Below, piece by piece: positions 7,941 to 15,546 of a stretch of 64,000 nucleotides of DNA. Position 1 is the stretch's first letter; each line of letters starts with the position of its first letter. Below the pieces are notes generated by a model. The model ran no database searches. It worked only from the letters and a program-made list of their open reading frames with translations, and was not told the DNA's origin. The DNA is from a virus. A program made the translations under genes and the position numbers. The stretch covers positions 1 to 64,000 of the IMG/VR virus record IMGVR_UViG_3300042562_000746; one strand, 5' to 3'.

Positions 7941-8299
7941 TAACTTTTAATTAAATCGTTAAGCATACTTTGAATATTTACTACCGATGATATTCTTTCC
8001 TTATCATATCCTTTATGGAATAAAGGTAGATATGAACCATTCGGTCGTTTTTCAAATAACTGAACTTCAATGTGATTATTTACATTGTTTAATGTAATAT
8101 CCATTCTCATTATTTCCGGTACTGCAAATGTTGTTGGTAACCAGTTGAAATGAACTCCATATTTTTTATATGTCCCATCATTTCCTAAATCGGTCACTTT
8201 GGTGCATACATATTGTTGTGTATTTGCGGAGAACATACCAATAGTAAATACCTTATCCATCAACATCATTGGTCCTCTTGCCATTTTTTGAATACTCAT
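7940..8299 (-). CDS. Small beta-rich phage protein
   Basis: 119 residues (MSIQKMARGPMMLMDKVFTI...). Predicted strands and the ending VVNIQSMLNDLIKS resemble the beta core plus terminal helix plan of the MLTIKNI group, without the shared N-terminus. Stop and start overlap the upstream gene at 7940. Function unknown. Confidence 0.68.
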   Translation of the reverse strand: MSIQKMARGPMMLMDKVFTIGMFSANTQQYVCTKVTDLGNDGTYKKYGVHFNWLPTTFAVPEIMRMDITLNNVNNHIEVQLFEKRPNGSYLPLFHKGYDKERISSVVNIQSMLNDLIKS

Positions 8300-8317
8300 A
8301 ACTTATTGTTTTTAATT

Positions 8318-8533
8318 TTATCTATATAATGTTACAAACTCACCGAACTCTCTATCAAATACTTCTATTAAATGGTCATAGTTACCCTTCATCATTTCTG
8401 CTTGAATAGCTTTACTATCTAATCCTAATTGTTTAGCTAATCTACTAGCCATACCAATCAATACAAACGCGTTACCATCAGGTCCCGTCAAATCGATTTC
8501 AATTCCTAACTTTTGTTCTTTACTTTTTATCAT
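8318..8533 (-). CDS. Conserved small phage protein (71 aa)
   Basis: Start chosen at 8533 (MIKSKEQKLGIEIDL...), where the upstream bases AAAATTAAAAGTTATG match the initiation context of many genes here; a start at 8569 would add 12 residues and overlap the small frame at 8520-8627. The sequence contains DLTGPDGNAFVLIGMASRLA and HLIEVFDREFGEFVTLYR, a pattern I associate with small proteins of T4-type marine phages. No function known. Confidence 0.75.
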   Translation of the reverse strand: MIKSKEQKLGIEIDLTGPDGNAFVLIGMASRLAKQLGLDSKAIQAEMMKGNYDHLIEVFDREFGEFVTLYR

Positions 8534-8627
8534 AACTTTTAATTTTATTTGTGTGTCTTTCCATTTCATGATGTTGTTTTATCCACTCTCTAAGAATGAA
8601 TAGAACTTTTGTTATTATTGTTTTCAT
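8520..8627 (-). CDS. Possible small protein (35 aa)
   Basis: An ATG at 8627-8625, one base after the stop of the gene at 8629, opens 35 codons (MKTIITKVLFILREWIKQHH...) ending 12 bases inside the next gene. The TAATATG junction is the usual one here, but the frame is short and could be chance. Confidence 0.4.
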   Translation of the reverse strand: MKTIITKVLFILREWIKQHHEMERHTNKIKSYDKK

Positions 8628-8628
8628 A

Positions 8629-9006
8629 TTACCACCAACTTGTGTAATATACTGTCTTACCATTTGCTATTGCTTCCCTTGCTTTAGTAACAAATAACAA
8701 ATCGTTTTCATTTTCTTCATCACCATTAGAACTCTCACCAAAAAAGAAACCGGATGTATCAGGCAAATTACCTTCTCTAATATCCGCTTCTAATGCATCT
8801 AAATCAAAAGTATCTAATACAACACAATCACCATTAAAACTATCCGATGTTCCACCCTTTGTATCATATATAGATTGCATCCATCCATGTAAGTTAGGAT
8901 GTTTTCTCCAATAGTGAACTTCCTCTGGTTTAAAATTCTTAGTTTCAAAGTCTACATCCGTTTTCGGTTTTGCGTTAGTAGAAAACGCGTACATGTCTAA
9001 TCCCAT
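8629..9006 (-). CDS. Conserved phage protein, GLDMY...HYWRKHPNLHGWM family
   Basis: 125 residues starting MGLDMYAFS, with WRKHPNLHGWMQSIYDTKGG, GNLPDTSGFFFGESS and the ending TVYYTSWW. From memory this is a widespread small family in phages and bacteria with no established function; it is acidic in the middle and soluble. Homologues begin at the same MGLDMY, which supports the start. Confidence 0.82.
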   Translation of the reverse strand: MGLDMYAFSTNAKPKTDVDFETKNFKPEEVHYWRKHPNLHGWMQSIYDTKGGTSDSFNGDCVVLDTFDLDALEADIREGNLPDTSGFFFGESSNGDEENENDLLFVTKAREAIANGKTVYYTSWW

Positions 9007-9010
9007 AATT

Positions 9011-9349
9011 TTACTTTTTATTTTTTATTGATACAATATGTTTACAATCTTTACCTCGTCCGAAACCATGTGCCGGACAACTACAACTCCAAAATCCTTC
9101 ATCATTTACTACTTTGTATATGTTACCTTTACTACCCGCCACTTTAAACTCTTTAAGTTTAGTTTTTATTAGTTTAGGTTTTTTACCATACTCAATTTTA
9201 TCCCACATCCTTTCTAATTCATTCCAACTATACCATCTATTTACTTCTATCCACCCGCTGCTTTTTTCACCACCGGTACATACAATCCATGTCTTACCGG
9301 ATAAAGGTGATTCAAAACAAATAGGTGGTAATACTGATTTGATTCTCAT
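9011..9349 (-). CDS. SWIM zinc-finger protein 2
   Basis: 112 residues ending in a SWIM finger, WSCSCPAHGFGRGKDCKH (residues about 88-105, CxC...CxH), preceded by a strand region (KEFKVAGSKGNIYKVVNDEG). The finger closely resembles the one at 6318-6845, but the N-terminal part (KTWIVCTGGEKSSGWIEVNR) is unrelated. Probably a DNA- or protein-binding accessory factor; the target is unknown. Confidence 0.8.
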   Translation of the reverse strand: MRIKSVLPPICFESPLSGKTWIVCTGGEKSSGWIEVNRWYSWNELERMWDKIEYGKKPKLIKTKLKEFKVAGSKGNIYKVVNDEGFWSCSCPAHGFGRGKDCKHIVSIKNKK

Positions 9350-9359
9350 AACTTATTTT

Positions 9360-9695
9360 TTAATATTGATAATCTGCAATCTTTTCAACTGCGGTGTCAA
9401 TCGTGTCAATCAAACTATCAATGTAAACCATATCAAATGTTTTCTTAATTGAACTATCTGCATTAATTAAGTGTACTTCAAATGTATCACTCCAATCTAA
9501 TGTAATTAATACCCATCCTTTGTGATGATGTCCACTAACTTTAAATAATAAACCTTTATTATCTAAACTACTCATTTCACACATTCCCCAACTCCATACA
9601 ACAGGACCAACGGAACGAATATTGGTTAATAACTCTGATACATTAAACTCTCTTTTAAGTAAAGAGAATGAAACTGATTTGATTTTACTTGTCAT
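9360..9695 (-). CDS. Small beta-rich phage protein
   Basis: 111 residues with strands (GLLFKVSGHHHKGWVLITLD, FEVHLINADSSIKKTFDMVY) and a C-terminal helix (IDSLIDTIDTAVEKIADY), the plan of the MLTIKNI-type group. The start overlaps the stop of 9692-9850 as ATGA. Function unknown. Confidence 0.7.
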   Translation of the reverse strand: MTSKIKSVSFSLLKREFNVSELLTNIRSVGPVVWSWGMCEMSSLDNKGLLFKVSGHHHKGWVLITLDWSDTFEVHLINADSSIKKTFDMVYIDSLIDTIDTAVEKIADYQY

Positions 9696-9850
9696 AACTT
9701 ATTTATTTTCTTTGAATACTCTTTGTTTATTATTATTGTTTCTATATCCGTATTAGTGGTCAATTGTGTAATATGTGAATAAGATAATTTGTTTATATTT
9801 ACCCTATCACCTAACTTTGTCACTATGGTTATATCGTAGTATGTTTTCAT
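9692..9850 (-). CDS. Small hypothetical protein (52 aa)
   Basis: A 52-codon frame (MKTYYDITIVTKLGDRVNIN...) exactly fills the gap between two genes: it starts in a TAATG overlap with the gene at 9850-10254 and ends in an ATGA overlap with the gene at 9360-9695. Double coupling strongly suggests a real gene. No family recognised. Confidence 0.68.
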   Translation of the reverse strand: MKTYYDITIVTKLGDRVNINKLSYSHITQLTTNTDIETIIINKEYSKKINKL

Positions 9851-10254
9851 TAGTCTAAATGATTTCTACCACCGGCACCCATTGTACCAAATGATGCCGT
9901 ACTCATAAATGTTTCAATACCATGTCTCTTAAATGGTTTTTCTTTCTTAGGTTTGATACCCATCTTACGATTGTATCTTTGTGTGAATAACAATAACAAA
10001 TCATAGAACCTATCTTTCCAAAACTCTATTGCTTTTGTTTCTACTTTATCGTACCTATCAACACGCTTTGCTCTACCATACTTAGTAACAATAGGCTCAC
10101 CCCAAACAGGTGTATAACATTTCACTTTTGTTTCACCTTCCATATCCTTCTTTGTTAAGTATGTTAAGGCTTCATTACATAAGTCTAAGGCTTCTTTATG
10201 ATAACCTGCTTTGCTCATCCATTTTGATTTCTCAATCGATTCTATTAAGTTCAT
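9850..10254 (-). CDS. Hypothetical phage protein (134 aa), TPR-like N-terminus
   Basis: 134 residues. The N-terminal helices (SIEKSKWMSKAGYHKEALDL, CNEALTYLTKKD) resemble a single tetratricopeptide-like hairpin. The middle is basic (KYGRAKRVDRYDKV) and the C-terminus ends GTMGAGGRNHLD. No signal or membrane segment. Function unknown. Confidence 0.7.
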   Translation of the reverse strand: MNLIESIEKSKWMSKAGYHKEALDLCNEALTYLTKKDMEGETKVKCYTPVWGEPIVTKYGRAKRVDRYDKVETKAIEFWKDRFYDLLLLFTQRYNRKMGIKPKKEKPFKRHGIETFMSTASFGTMGAGGRNHLD

Positions 10255-10255
10255 A

Positions 10256-10471
10256 TTAATTATTTTTAAAGTTTAAGTTAGAATATTTTTTCATATCGTA
10301 TTGTCTCATTAAGTCACCCGCATTTAGTTTCAATGTTGGGTCCTCATATGATTGAGATATATTTAACTCCCGCATCCAATTCTGAAATTCTAAACTGCCC
10401 ATTGTTTCTTCTCGTTGTTCTTCAATTTCTCTCATTTTAAGAAAGAATTTCATTTTAATTGTATCTAACAT
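10256..10471 (-). CDS. Small hypothetical protein (71 aa)
   Basis: 71 residues, highly charged (KMREIEEQREETMGSLEFQN), probably helical, ending LKNAG-type polar sequence (LNAGDLMRQYDMKKYSNLNF). It lies in a run of short genes with one- or two-base gaps. Not recognised. Confidence 0.65.
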   Translation of the reverse strand: MLDTIKMKFFLKMREIEEQREETMGSLEFQNWMRELNISQSYEDPTLKLNAGDLMRQYDMKKYSNLNFKNN

Positions 10472-10472
10472 T

Positions 10473-10667
10473 TTATTTGTTTTTATTTTTAAAAATTGCT
10501 TCTGTAATTATTAAGTAATACCATCTCGGTAAGTAAAATAAACATTTAATGAATACATAAAGATTGTATTTTACATCATGTTCTAATGCTCTACCTTTCA
10601 TTTGTTTTTTAATTGTATATAGTAACGGAAATAACGCTACAAAATATACTATCATAAATGTTCTCAT
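10473..10667 (-). CDS. Small membrane protein (64 aa)
   Basis: 64 residues with an N-terminal hydrophobic helix (FMIVYFVALFPLLYTI) and a second weaker hydrophobic segment (LYVFIKCLFYLPRWYYLIIT), ending in a lysine/asparagine tail. Probably an inner-membrane peptide. Function unknown. Confidence 0.65.
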   Translation of the reverse strand: MRTFMIVYFVALFPLLYTIKKQMKGRALEHDVKYNLYVFIKCLFYLPRWYYLIITEAIFKNKNK

Positions 10668-10668
10668 A

Positions 10669-11355
10669 TTAACATCCCCTCAATGCATACTTGCCGTTTA
10701 ATTGTTTAGCTAAATACCAACCACGCTTTGCTGAATGTTTTGTTAATGATTGATGATGATGAATAAAACTGCCACCATTCAATATCGTTTTGTTACCCCT
10801 AATATCAACATCATAGTACGTTTTCAATTCAGTAAAACTTGCATCAAATCTATTATTCATAAACTGCCATATTTGTTTTGTAATCTGCCCATATGGTTGC
10901 TTAGAACGTGGATGAACTTTTGGTGTGTTTGTCACTACGGCTTTTTGTTTGTTTTGATAATATAAATTCATTATTGTTTGATACACATTACTACCTTTAC
11001 CTTGTATCGTATTGTAATATCCATCTGCTAAACCCAATTTCATATTACCTAACATACGAGCAATAACTACATTATTATCATTCAACTTCATATTCTGTCT
11101 ATGAATACCTTTTGAACTATTGTAGTTTGGATTCTTAGGATGCAAATAGATGTCAATGTATGTTGCTTTACGCCAAGGTACATCATTTTGTTTACCAACA
11201 CTCCAATTTGTTACTACTGATTTTCGGTTATTATGTCTACCTTTCAATACTACCCAACCAAAGATTTGCTCTAATACTTTTTTAATTTCGATAACTTGCT
11301 CCTCACTTTTCATTGGGATAGTTGCGATAAAGGTTTTTGTTCTATTGATACTCAT
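10669..11355 (-). CDS. Hypothetical phage protein (228 aa)
   Basis: 228 residues, basic, with no signal or membrane segment. The N-terminus (INRTKTFIATIPMKSEEQVI) reads like a ferredoxin-like first strand and helix; the C-terminal part is rich in histidine and asparagine (GGSFIHHHQSLTKHSAKRGW). I recognise no domain. Nucleic-acid binding is possible from its charge but not shown. Confidence 0.65.
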   Translation of the reverse strand: MSINRTKTFIATIPMKSEEQVIEIKKVLEQIFGWVVLKGRHNNRKSVVTNWSVGKQNDVPWRKATYIDIYLHPKNPNYNSSKGIHRQNMKLNDNNVVIARMLGNMKLGLADGYYNTIQGKGSNVYQTIMNLYYQNKQKAVVTNTPKVHPRSKQPYGQITKQIWQFMNNRFDASFTELKTYYDVDIRGNKTILNGGSFIHHHQSLTKHSAKRGWYLAKQLNGKYALRGC

Positions 11356-11365
11356 GTTGTTTGTT

Positions 11366-11716
11366 TTATTTTATATAAGAAGGTCCATACTCACCCCATT
11401 GTGCAGTTCCATCTATAATGTTACCACGTGCGTGTTTTGCTGGTGCTTTCCAAGTTGCCGGTTTCAATAAGTCACCTTTCTTAATTGGTGCACCTTTTAA
11501 ATCACCATCAACTCTACTAATGAAACCCCAACAAGTAGTTCCAGTCCATAAACGGATATACTTATTACCAATTTCAACTACTAACTCCTTATATTGTCTA
11601 ACCATATCAGCAGTAGTATAATACTTTAATCGTTTTGCATTCACTTCATCAATAAATGTGGCAACAATAGGATTGCCTTTAAGATACTCTATTGCTTTTG
11701 CATCGGTTGTTCTCAT
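11366..11716 (-). CDS. Conserved-looking small phage protein (116 aa)
   Basis: 116 residues. A central strand-rich segment (KYIRLWTGTTCWGFISRVDG, then LLKPATWKAPAKHARGN) suggests a small beta-barrel, followed by WGEYGPSYIK. This tail pattern is familiar from T4-type phage hypotheticals, but no function is known to me. Confidence 0.7.
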   Translation of the reverse strand: MRTTDAKAIEYLKGNPIVATFIDEVNAKRLKYYTTADMVRQYKELVVEIGNKYIRLWTGTTCWGFISRVDGDLKGAPIKKGDLLKPATWKAPAKHARGNIIDGTAQWGEYGPSYIK

Positions 11717-11717
11717 A

Positions 11718-12206
11718 TTATCTATTTTGGTTTAAGGTAAATAATTTTTTATTGTTATATCTTTGTTCATCTTGTTTTATAGTATCTGCATAATTATTGA
11801 ATGCACTATAATCTCTTTGTTTAGCATCTTCATCCGCATCTTCGTTTGATATTACTCTATACTCACCATTTACTATTCTATCATCTTCGGTAAAACCCGC
11901 ACCATCATATTCAGGTTCAATTTCCTCATCAATAGCATTTTTAAGAATATCACGTTCTCTATCGTATTGTTCAGCATTAAACTTACTTACATACTCTAAT
12001 GCTTCATCTAAGCTTTTACACTCATCATATAAAGCAGTTTGTATTTTATCTCTCAATACTTCGGATTTCTTTAATTCATTAGTAAAGTATTCTATACTAC
12101 TAATATTTGTACCCAACTCTTTTAAGTGAGATTCATTTTGTTCTACTAACTTACTAGTTGCATAATACAACTGATTCAATTCCAATAATGTTAATTCTAA
12201 ATTCAT
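11718..12206 (-). CDS. Hypothetical coiled-coil protein (162 aa)
   Basis: 162 residues. The first 110 form long charged helices (LLELNQLYYATSKLVEQNES, EYFTNELKKSEVLRDKIQTA), likely coiled coil, followed by an acidic, glycine-containing loop (EEIEPEYDGAGFTEDDRIVN) and a charged tail. No recognised family. Confidence 0.68.
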   Translation of the reverse strand: MNLELTLLELNQLYYATSKLVEQNESHLKELGTNISSIEYFTNELKKSEVLRDKIQTALYDECKSLDEALEYVSKFNAEQYDRERDILKNAIDEEIEPEYDGAGFTEDDRIVNGEYRVISNEDADEDAKQRDYSAFNNYADTIKQDEQRYNNKKLFTLNQNR

Positions 12207-12236
12207 ATGTTATAGTTTTTAATTTAATTAATTTAT

Positions 12237-12470
12237 TTAAGCCGCTCTTAACCATTGTTGATAAATTACATCGTAGTCACATCCTTTATTAGATGCCAAC
12301 TTCTCAAACAGGCGTTCTCTTATAATACTATCGTACACCCATAGGTAATCATATACATCACAATAGGTATTTAAGGTTTTCCATAGACCATCAAAGGTAG
12401 CCATTGGATTAATACCTTTACCCATGTCATCGGTTGGGTAATTCTTTAGATAAAATTCTCTAATACTCAT
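12237..12470 (-). CDS. Small hypothetical protein (77 aa)
   Basis: 77 residues, aromatic rich (VYDYLWVYDSIIRERLFEKL), mostly helical by appearance. Spacing to neighbours is short but not overlapping. Not recognised. Confidence 0.65.
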   Translation of the reverse strand: MSIREFYLKNYPTDDMGKGINPMATFDGLWKTLNTYCDVYDYLWVYDSIIRERLFEKLASNKGCDYDVIYQQWLRAA

Positions 12471-12482
12471 ATTTTATAGTTT

Positions 12483-12620
12483 TTATTTATTTTTACGAGC
12501 CCAATTCTTTTGAGCTTTTTTCTTTTTGTTTGGTACTACCTTTGGTTTATACCTACCATCAAACACACCCGCTTCTTTTTGGTCACTTCGTTTGATAGTT
12601 CGTTCATACGCCGTTTTCAT
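12483..12620 (-). CDS. Small basic protein (45 aa)
   Basis: A 45-codon frame (MKTAYERTIKRSDQKEAG...) with a strongly basic C-terminus (PNKKKKAQKNWARKNK). Its start overlaps the stop of the preceding small frame as TAATG, which supports both. The charge suggests nucleic-acid or ribosome contact. Confidence 0.62.
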   Translation of the reverse strand: MKTAYERTIKRSDQKEAGVFDGRYKPKVVPNKKKKAQKNWARKNK

Positions 12621-12727
12621 TATCTATCTTTTAATCTTACAAACACTTCTTTGATTTTTGGTGTTTCTAATCTTTTCAAAAATTTCTCTAATTTTTTATC
12701 TAAGAATTTCTTTTGTTTCTTTGTCAT
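12620..12727 (-). CDS. Small basic protein (35 aa)
   Basis: 35 codons (MTKKQKKFLDKKLEKFLKRL...), lysine rich and amphipathic. It begins just after the stop of the GP88-type gene and ends in a TAATG overlap with 12483-12620. Together the two small frames account for the whole 12471-12728 gap. Confidence 0.58.
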   Translation of the reverse strand: MTKKQKKFLDKKLEKFLKRLETPKIKEVFVRLKDR

Positions 12728-12728
12728 A

Positions 12729-13577
12729 CTATTTTACTTTTACTAATTTACTTTGAGCGGCTTTTGTTATCATTGGATTAACATCATACACACTAAACTT
12801 GCTATCCATAGGGATAATGAATTTGTTATGTGCAGTATCAATCTTAGTTCTAACAAACTTAAACTTCAATCCTACAATTACACCCGTCTCATCTAAGTGT
12901 CTCATATCGTATGCATCACCATCAATTACTTTATAACCCATAAATGATATTGGTAATTGTTTACCTTCAAATACCATAGCAACTCTACCTTTATTATTTT
13001 CTAATAACTCTAATGATTGTAACATATTGTAACCACTAAAAGAATAAGTCAAATCATAGTTAGAATACTTATCTAACAACTTAAAGCGATTAGCAACCTT
13101 AGTATAATCATAAAATGTCACTTCGTTGAATATATCGAAAATCACTTTACCATTGAATTTAAACAATGTTGGCTGAATATCGGATGTGCCATTTAATCTA
13201 ACTGAAAATGTAAAACCTTTAGCAATTGCATCAGCTTTAGCTTTACTAATCTCAGCTACTAACCAACCCATAAAGAACTCTCTATGCTCAAAGAACAATT
13301 TAGTTTTTTTAATACGAGCTTTATTGATTGCGTTTTTCTTAACGTCAATTCTATTGTGTCCACTTTCAGTTAAACACGCTTCTCTACATTCAGCCGTTGA
13401 ACCCGGACAAACATTGTAACCACTTTGTTCAGCAGGAGCAAGATACAATATATAAGTCATTTCATTGTACTTTAAACCTTTAGCAATTTTAGATGAACTT
13501 GCTACACTACCTAAATAAGATAAACCAGTTAACTTTTTAGCATTACCAATTGTTGTAAACTTCATTGTGTTATTCAT
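12729..13577 (-). CDS. GP88-family phage protein
   Basis: 282 residues matching my memory of the phage gene-product-88 family: LTGLSYLGSVASSSKIAKG, EMTYILYLAPAEQSGYNVCP, a cysteine cluster CPGSTAECREAC, GWLVAEISKAKADA and FSVRLNGTSDIQ. The three close cysteines suggest a metal or Fe-S site, but the biochemical role of the family is not established. Homologues occur in many unrelated tailed phages. A second start at residue 5 (MKFTTIG) is possible. Confidence 0.82.
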   Translation of the reverse strand: MNNTMKFTTIGNAKKLTGLSYLGSVASSSKIAKGLKYNEMTYILYLAPAEQSGYNVCPGSTAECREACLTESGHNRIDVKKNAINKARIKKTKLFFEHREFFMGWLVAEISKAKADAIAKGFTFSVRLNGTSDIQPTLFKFNGKVIFDIFNEVTFYDYTKVANRFKLLDKYSNYDLTYSFSGYNMLQSLELLENNKGRVAMVFEGKQLPISFMGYKVIDGDAYDMRHLDETGVIVGLKFKFVRTKIDTAHNKFIIPMDSKFSVYDVNPMITKAAQSKLVKVK

Positions 13578-13601
13578 ATTATTATTTTTAAATTTTAGAA
13601 A

Positions 13602-13757
13602 TTATTTACTATCGTTATGTTTAAATACTATTTCAAACTTTCTATCTTCAATAGAAAAACTATCTAAAACGATTTGTAATTGTTTAGAAAGATTATCTAA
13701 TTTAGACTCATCCGTAAATTCAAACTCAATGTTGAACTGAAATGTTACATTACTCAT
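13602..13757 (-). CDS. Small hypothetical protein (51 aa)
   Basis: From the start at 13757 the protein has 51 residues (MSNVTFQFNIEFEFTDESKL...), a beta-hairpin and helix plan ending EIVFKHNDSK. An in-frame ATG at 13787 would add MSPYITKIYN, encoded by the duplicated leader also found before the ligase, so the shorter start is preferred. First gene after the intergenic region 13758-14047. Function unknown. Confidence 0.62.
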   Translation of the reverse strand: MSNVTFQFNIEFEFTDESKLDNLSKQLQIVLDSFSIEDRKFEIVFKHNDSK

Positions 13758-13827
13758 ATTATAAATTTTTGTTATATAAGGACTCATTCTCTCGACTCAA
13801 TACATAAAGGTACGACTTTATATTGGA
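13755..13827 (-). repeat. Duplicated 73-nt promoter/leader cassette, copy 2
   Basis: Matches 4867-4939 at 70 of 73 positions, from the start codon back to TCCAATATAAAGTCG upstream of the -7 box. It includes the leader TATTGAGTCGAGAGAATGAG and the A/T-rich stretch before ATG. Confidence 0.85.
13805..13812 (-). promoter_or_regulatory. Promoter -7 box for the 13757 transcription unit
   Basis: TACCTTTA on the minus strand, inside the duplicated cassette. I see no TTTG at the standard 20-nt distance, so this copy may depend on the 20-bp elements upstream (13877-13991) or on a phage factor. Confidence 0.5.
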
Positions 13828-13876
13828 CTTTGAACAGTCAAAGGTAACTATTTTTAGGTTTTTCAAAGATTTTTGA

Positions 13877-13896
13877 CTGACTATCAATGAGTTACA
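13877..13896 (-). promoter_or_regulatory. 20-bp upstream element, copy 2
   Basis: Plus-strand CTGACTATCAATGAGTTACA, a variant of TTGATAATCAATTAGTTA. It lies about 65 bases upstream of the -7 box at 13805. Confidence 0.6.
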
Positions 13897-13940
13897 TATA
13901 TGATTTTTTTATATATGGGTAAAAAGGTGTAGACATAGAT

Positions 13941-13988
13941 AACCCATTGAGAATCAATAAGTTATAACTCTTTGATAATCAATGGGTT
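13941..13988. repeat. Inverted repeat around two 20-bp elements
   Basis: AACCCATTGA at 13941-13950 is the reverse complement of TCAATGGGTT at 13979-13988. The arms overlap elements 3 and 4, so the region could pair as a hairpin or bind a symmetric protein. The remaining parts of the 290-bp gene-free stretch 13758-14047 show only A/T-rich sequence. Confidence 0.55.
13947..13966 (-). promoter_or_regulatory. 20-bp upstream element, copy 3
   Basis: Plus-strand TTGAGAATCAATAAGTTATA; 25 bases from copy 4, the closest pair in the window. Confidence 0.62.
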
Positions 13989-13991
13989 AGG
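13972..13991 (-). promoter_or_regulatory. 20-bp upstream element, copy 4
   Basis: Plus-strand TTGATAATCAATGGGTTAGG, with the perfect 11-bp palindromic core TTGATAATCAA. Confidence 0.65.
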
Positions 13992-14047
13992 AATTTGAGT
14001 TATTATATTACATTTTTATATAATATCAACCCTTATTTTATGTATTA

Positions 14048-14452
14048 TTACCAGGAAATTTCCCAATCTTTAAACTCTGCCGCTAAACAATCTATTTTAT
14101 AATCCATTCTGCCACCAACAACTTCCTGAATTTTATTTTTTGCTACATTTCTGATACCATTAATACCATGTGTTAATTCTAAATTGTTTCCCTCTTTAAT
14201 TCCTTTACGATAGTTCGATTCATTCTGCCAAATATGTGCATTGATTTGTGATAATACTACAATTGCTCTAATCGTTTCGCCACTAATTGGCTTGTCACTA
14301 TTATCTAAACACAATTGAATATCATGTACGATATCCGCAATTTCCTGTGCGTATTCTGCTTTGTGTTCAGGAATCTTTACTTCTTTTAATTGAGCTATAC
14401 TCAATCTGTCAATTAACTCCGCTAATGTTGGGAGATATTTTCTTTCACTCAT
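14048..14452 (-). CDS. Conserved phage protein next to glycosyltransferase-like genes (DUF4254-like)
   Basis: 134 residues with LPTLAELIDRLSIAQLKEVK and IPEHKAEYAQEIADIVHDI, a pattern I associate with small proteins beside glycosyltransferase genes in marine phages. The later INAHIWQNESNYRKG and GIRNVAKNKIQEV recall DUF4254. All-helical. It overlaps the next gene by an ATGA junction, so the two are probably used together. Biochemical role unknown. Confidence 0.68.
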   Translation of the reverse strand: MSERKYLPTLAELIDRLSIAQLKEVKIPEHKAEYAQEIADIVHDIQLCLDNSDKPISGETIRAIVVLSQINAHIWQNESNYRKGIKEGNNLELTHGINGIRNVAKNKIQEVVGGRMDYKIDCLAAEFKDWEISW

Positions 14453-15546
14453 AGTTGTATGTTTTTTAAATAACGAATTAATGTATTTCTATTGTGTTCA
14501 AATTCTTCAAAGTTATCATAATAAATACTATGTAAATCGGAGTATGATAAACTAGCAAATTCATTTACCTTAGTATTAAATGCATCTAAATCATATCCCA
14601 TATTATTACAATGATACAAAGGACATTCAAATGAAAATCCAAAGTATTTACTAAATTGTTCCAATGTATTTTCAGGTCCCCAAAAACTAAATGGATTCAT
14701 AAACATTAATGGTTTATAAATCTTTTCTGAATAGTGTAGTATATTACTTCTATCTGCGTATGGATGTACGGGTGTACGTGAACTAAATCCTTCCGTTATA
14801 ATTTCAAAGTAAGTATTATGAAAATGCGTTACGTTTGTATTTTGTGGTTGAAAGTAAACAGGATTTGCTATATGTTTAATATCATTTTCAAATACATAAT
14901 TTGCATTGTTATCACCATCTAATTCTATTGGTAATACTTTATATGCATCTGATTTTAAAATATATTCCATATCCGAATTACTCACATCATACATTCTACT
15001 ATCAAACTTGTCATTAGCCAATGTCCAATTAAAACTAACTAAACCATCATCTAAATTATTATTGTTGTATAATGATTCAAATATTTTGAACCTTTCAGTT
15101 CTCATATGATGATTAAGAAACAAATATTTCTTTAATCGTTTTTTAGTTCTTAATACATCCCATTGTATAAATTTGTTTGATTGTGTAAACCCATCTTTTG
15201 TAAAGTTGTCTGCTAATTGTAAGGCGTGTAATGGAAAAAATACATGCGATTTGAATTGACAATTGAGTATGTTTACCGTCAGTATTTTAAGATTAAACCC
15301 ACTCAACTCTGCTTCTAATCGTTTATAGGTATTTACATCAATATAACTTTCAGTAGAAATAAAATCTAAATATACGTTTTCAATGTTTTGTTTTTTTATG
15401 AATAATCCAATACGTTCAATTTTAGGACGAGATGAATCTTCCATTATACTTAATACTAAACATTCTTTTGTAGGTTTTATATAACCACACGGTAAATGGT
15501 CATATTCTACAAACTCTTTATTCTCATATCTAAAATATTTATTCAA
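14449..15546 (-). CDS. Glycosyltransferase-like protein, EKxxxPxxxxxPF family, copy 1
   Basis: 365 residues. The C-terminal part has HYSEKIYKPLMFMNPFSFWG followed by a GF-containing strand (QFSKYFGFSFECPLYH). This is the signature of a phage and bacterial family resembling the nucleotide-sugar-binding half of GT-B exostosin-like enzymes. Paralogues are at 15539-16795 and 61554-62777. The N-terminal half is variable and includes KKRLKKYLFLNHHMRTERF. Acceptor and sugar are unknown; I infer glycan or virion decoration. Confidence 0.65.
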   Translation of the reverse strand: MNKYFRYENKEFVEYDHLPCGYIKPTKECLVLSIMEDSSRPKIERIGLFIKKQNIENVYLDFISTESYIDVNTYKRLEAELSGFNLKILTVNILNCQFKSHVFFPLHALQLADNFTKDGFTQSNKFIQWDVLRTKKRLKKYLFLNHHMRTERFKIFESLYNNNNLDDGLVSFNWTLANDKFDSRMYDVSNSDMEYILKSDAYKVLPIELDGDNNANYVFENDIKHIANPVYFQPQNTNVTHFHNTYFEIITEGFSSRTPVHPYADRSNILHYSEKIYKPLMFMNPFSFWGPENTLEQFSKYFGFSFECPLYHCNNMGYDLDAFNTKVNEFASLSYSDLHSIYYDNFEEFEHNRNTLIRYLKNIQL

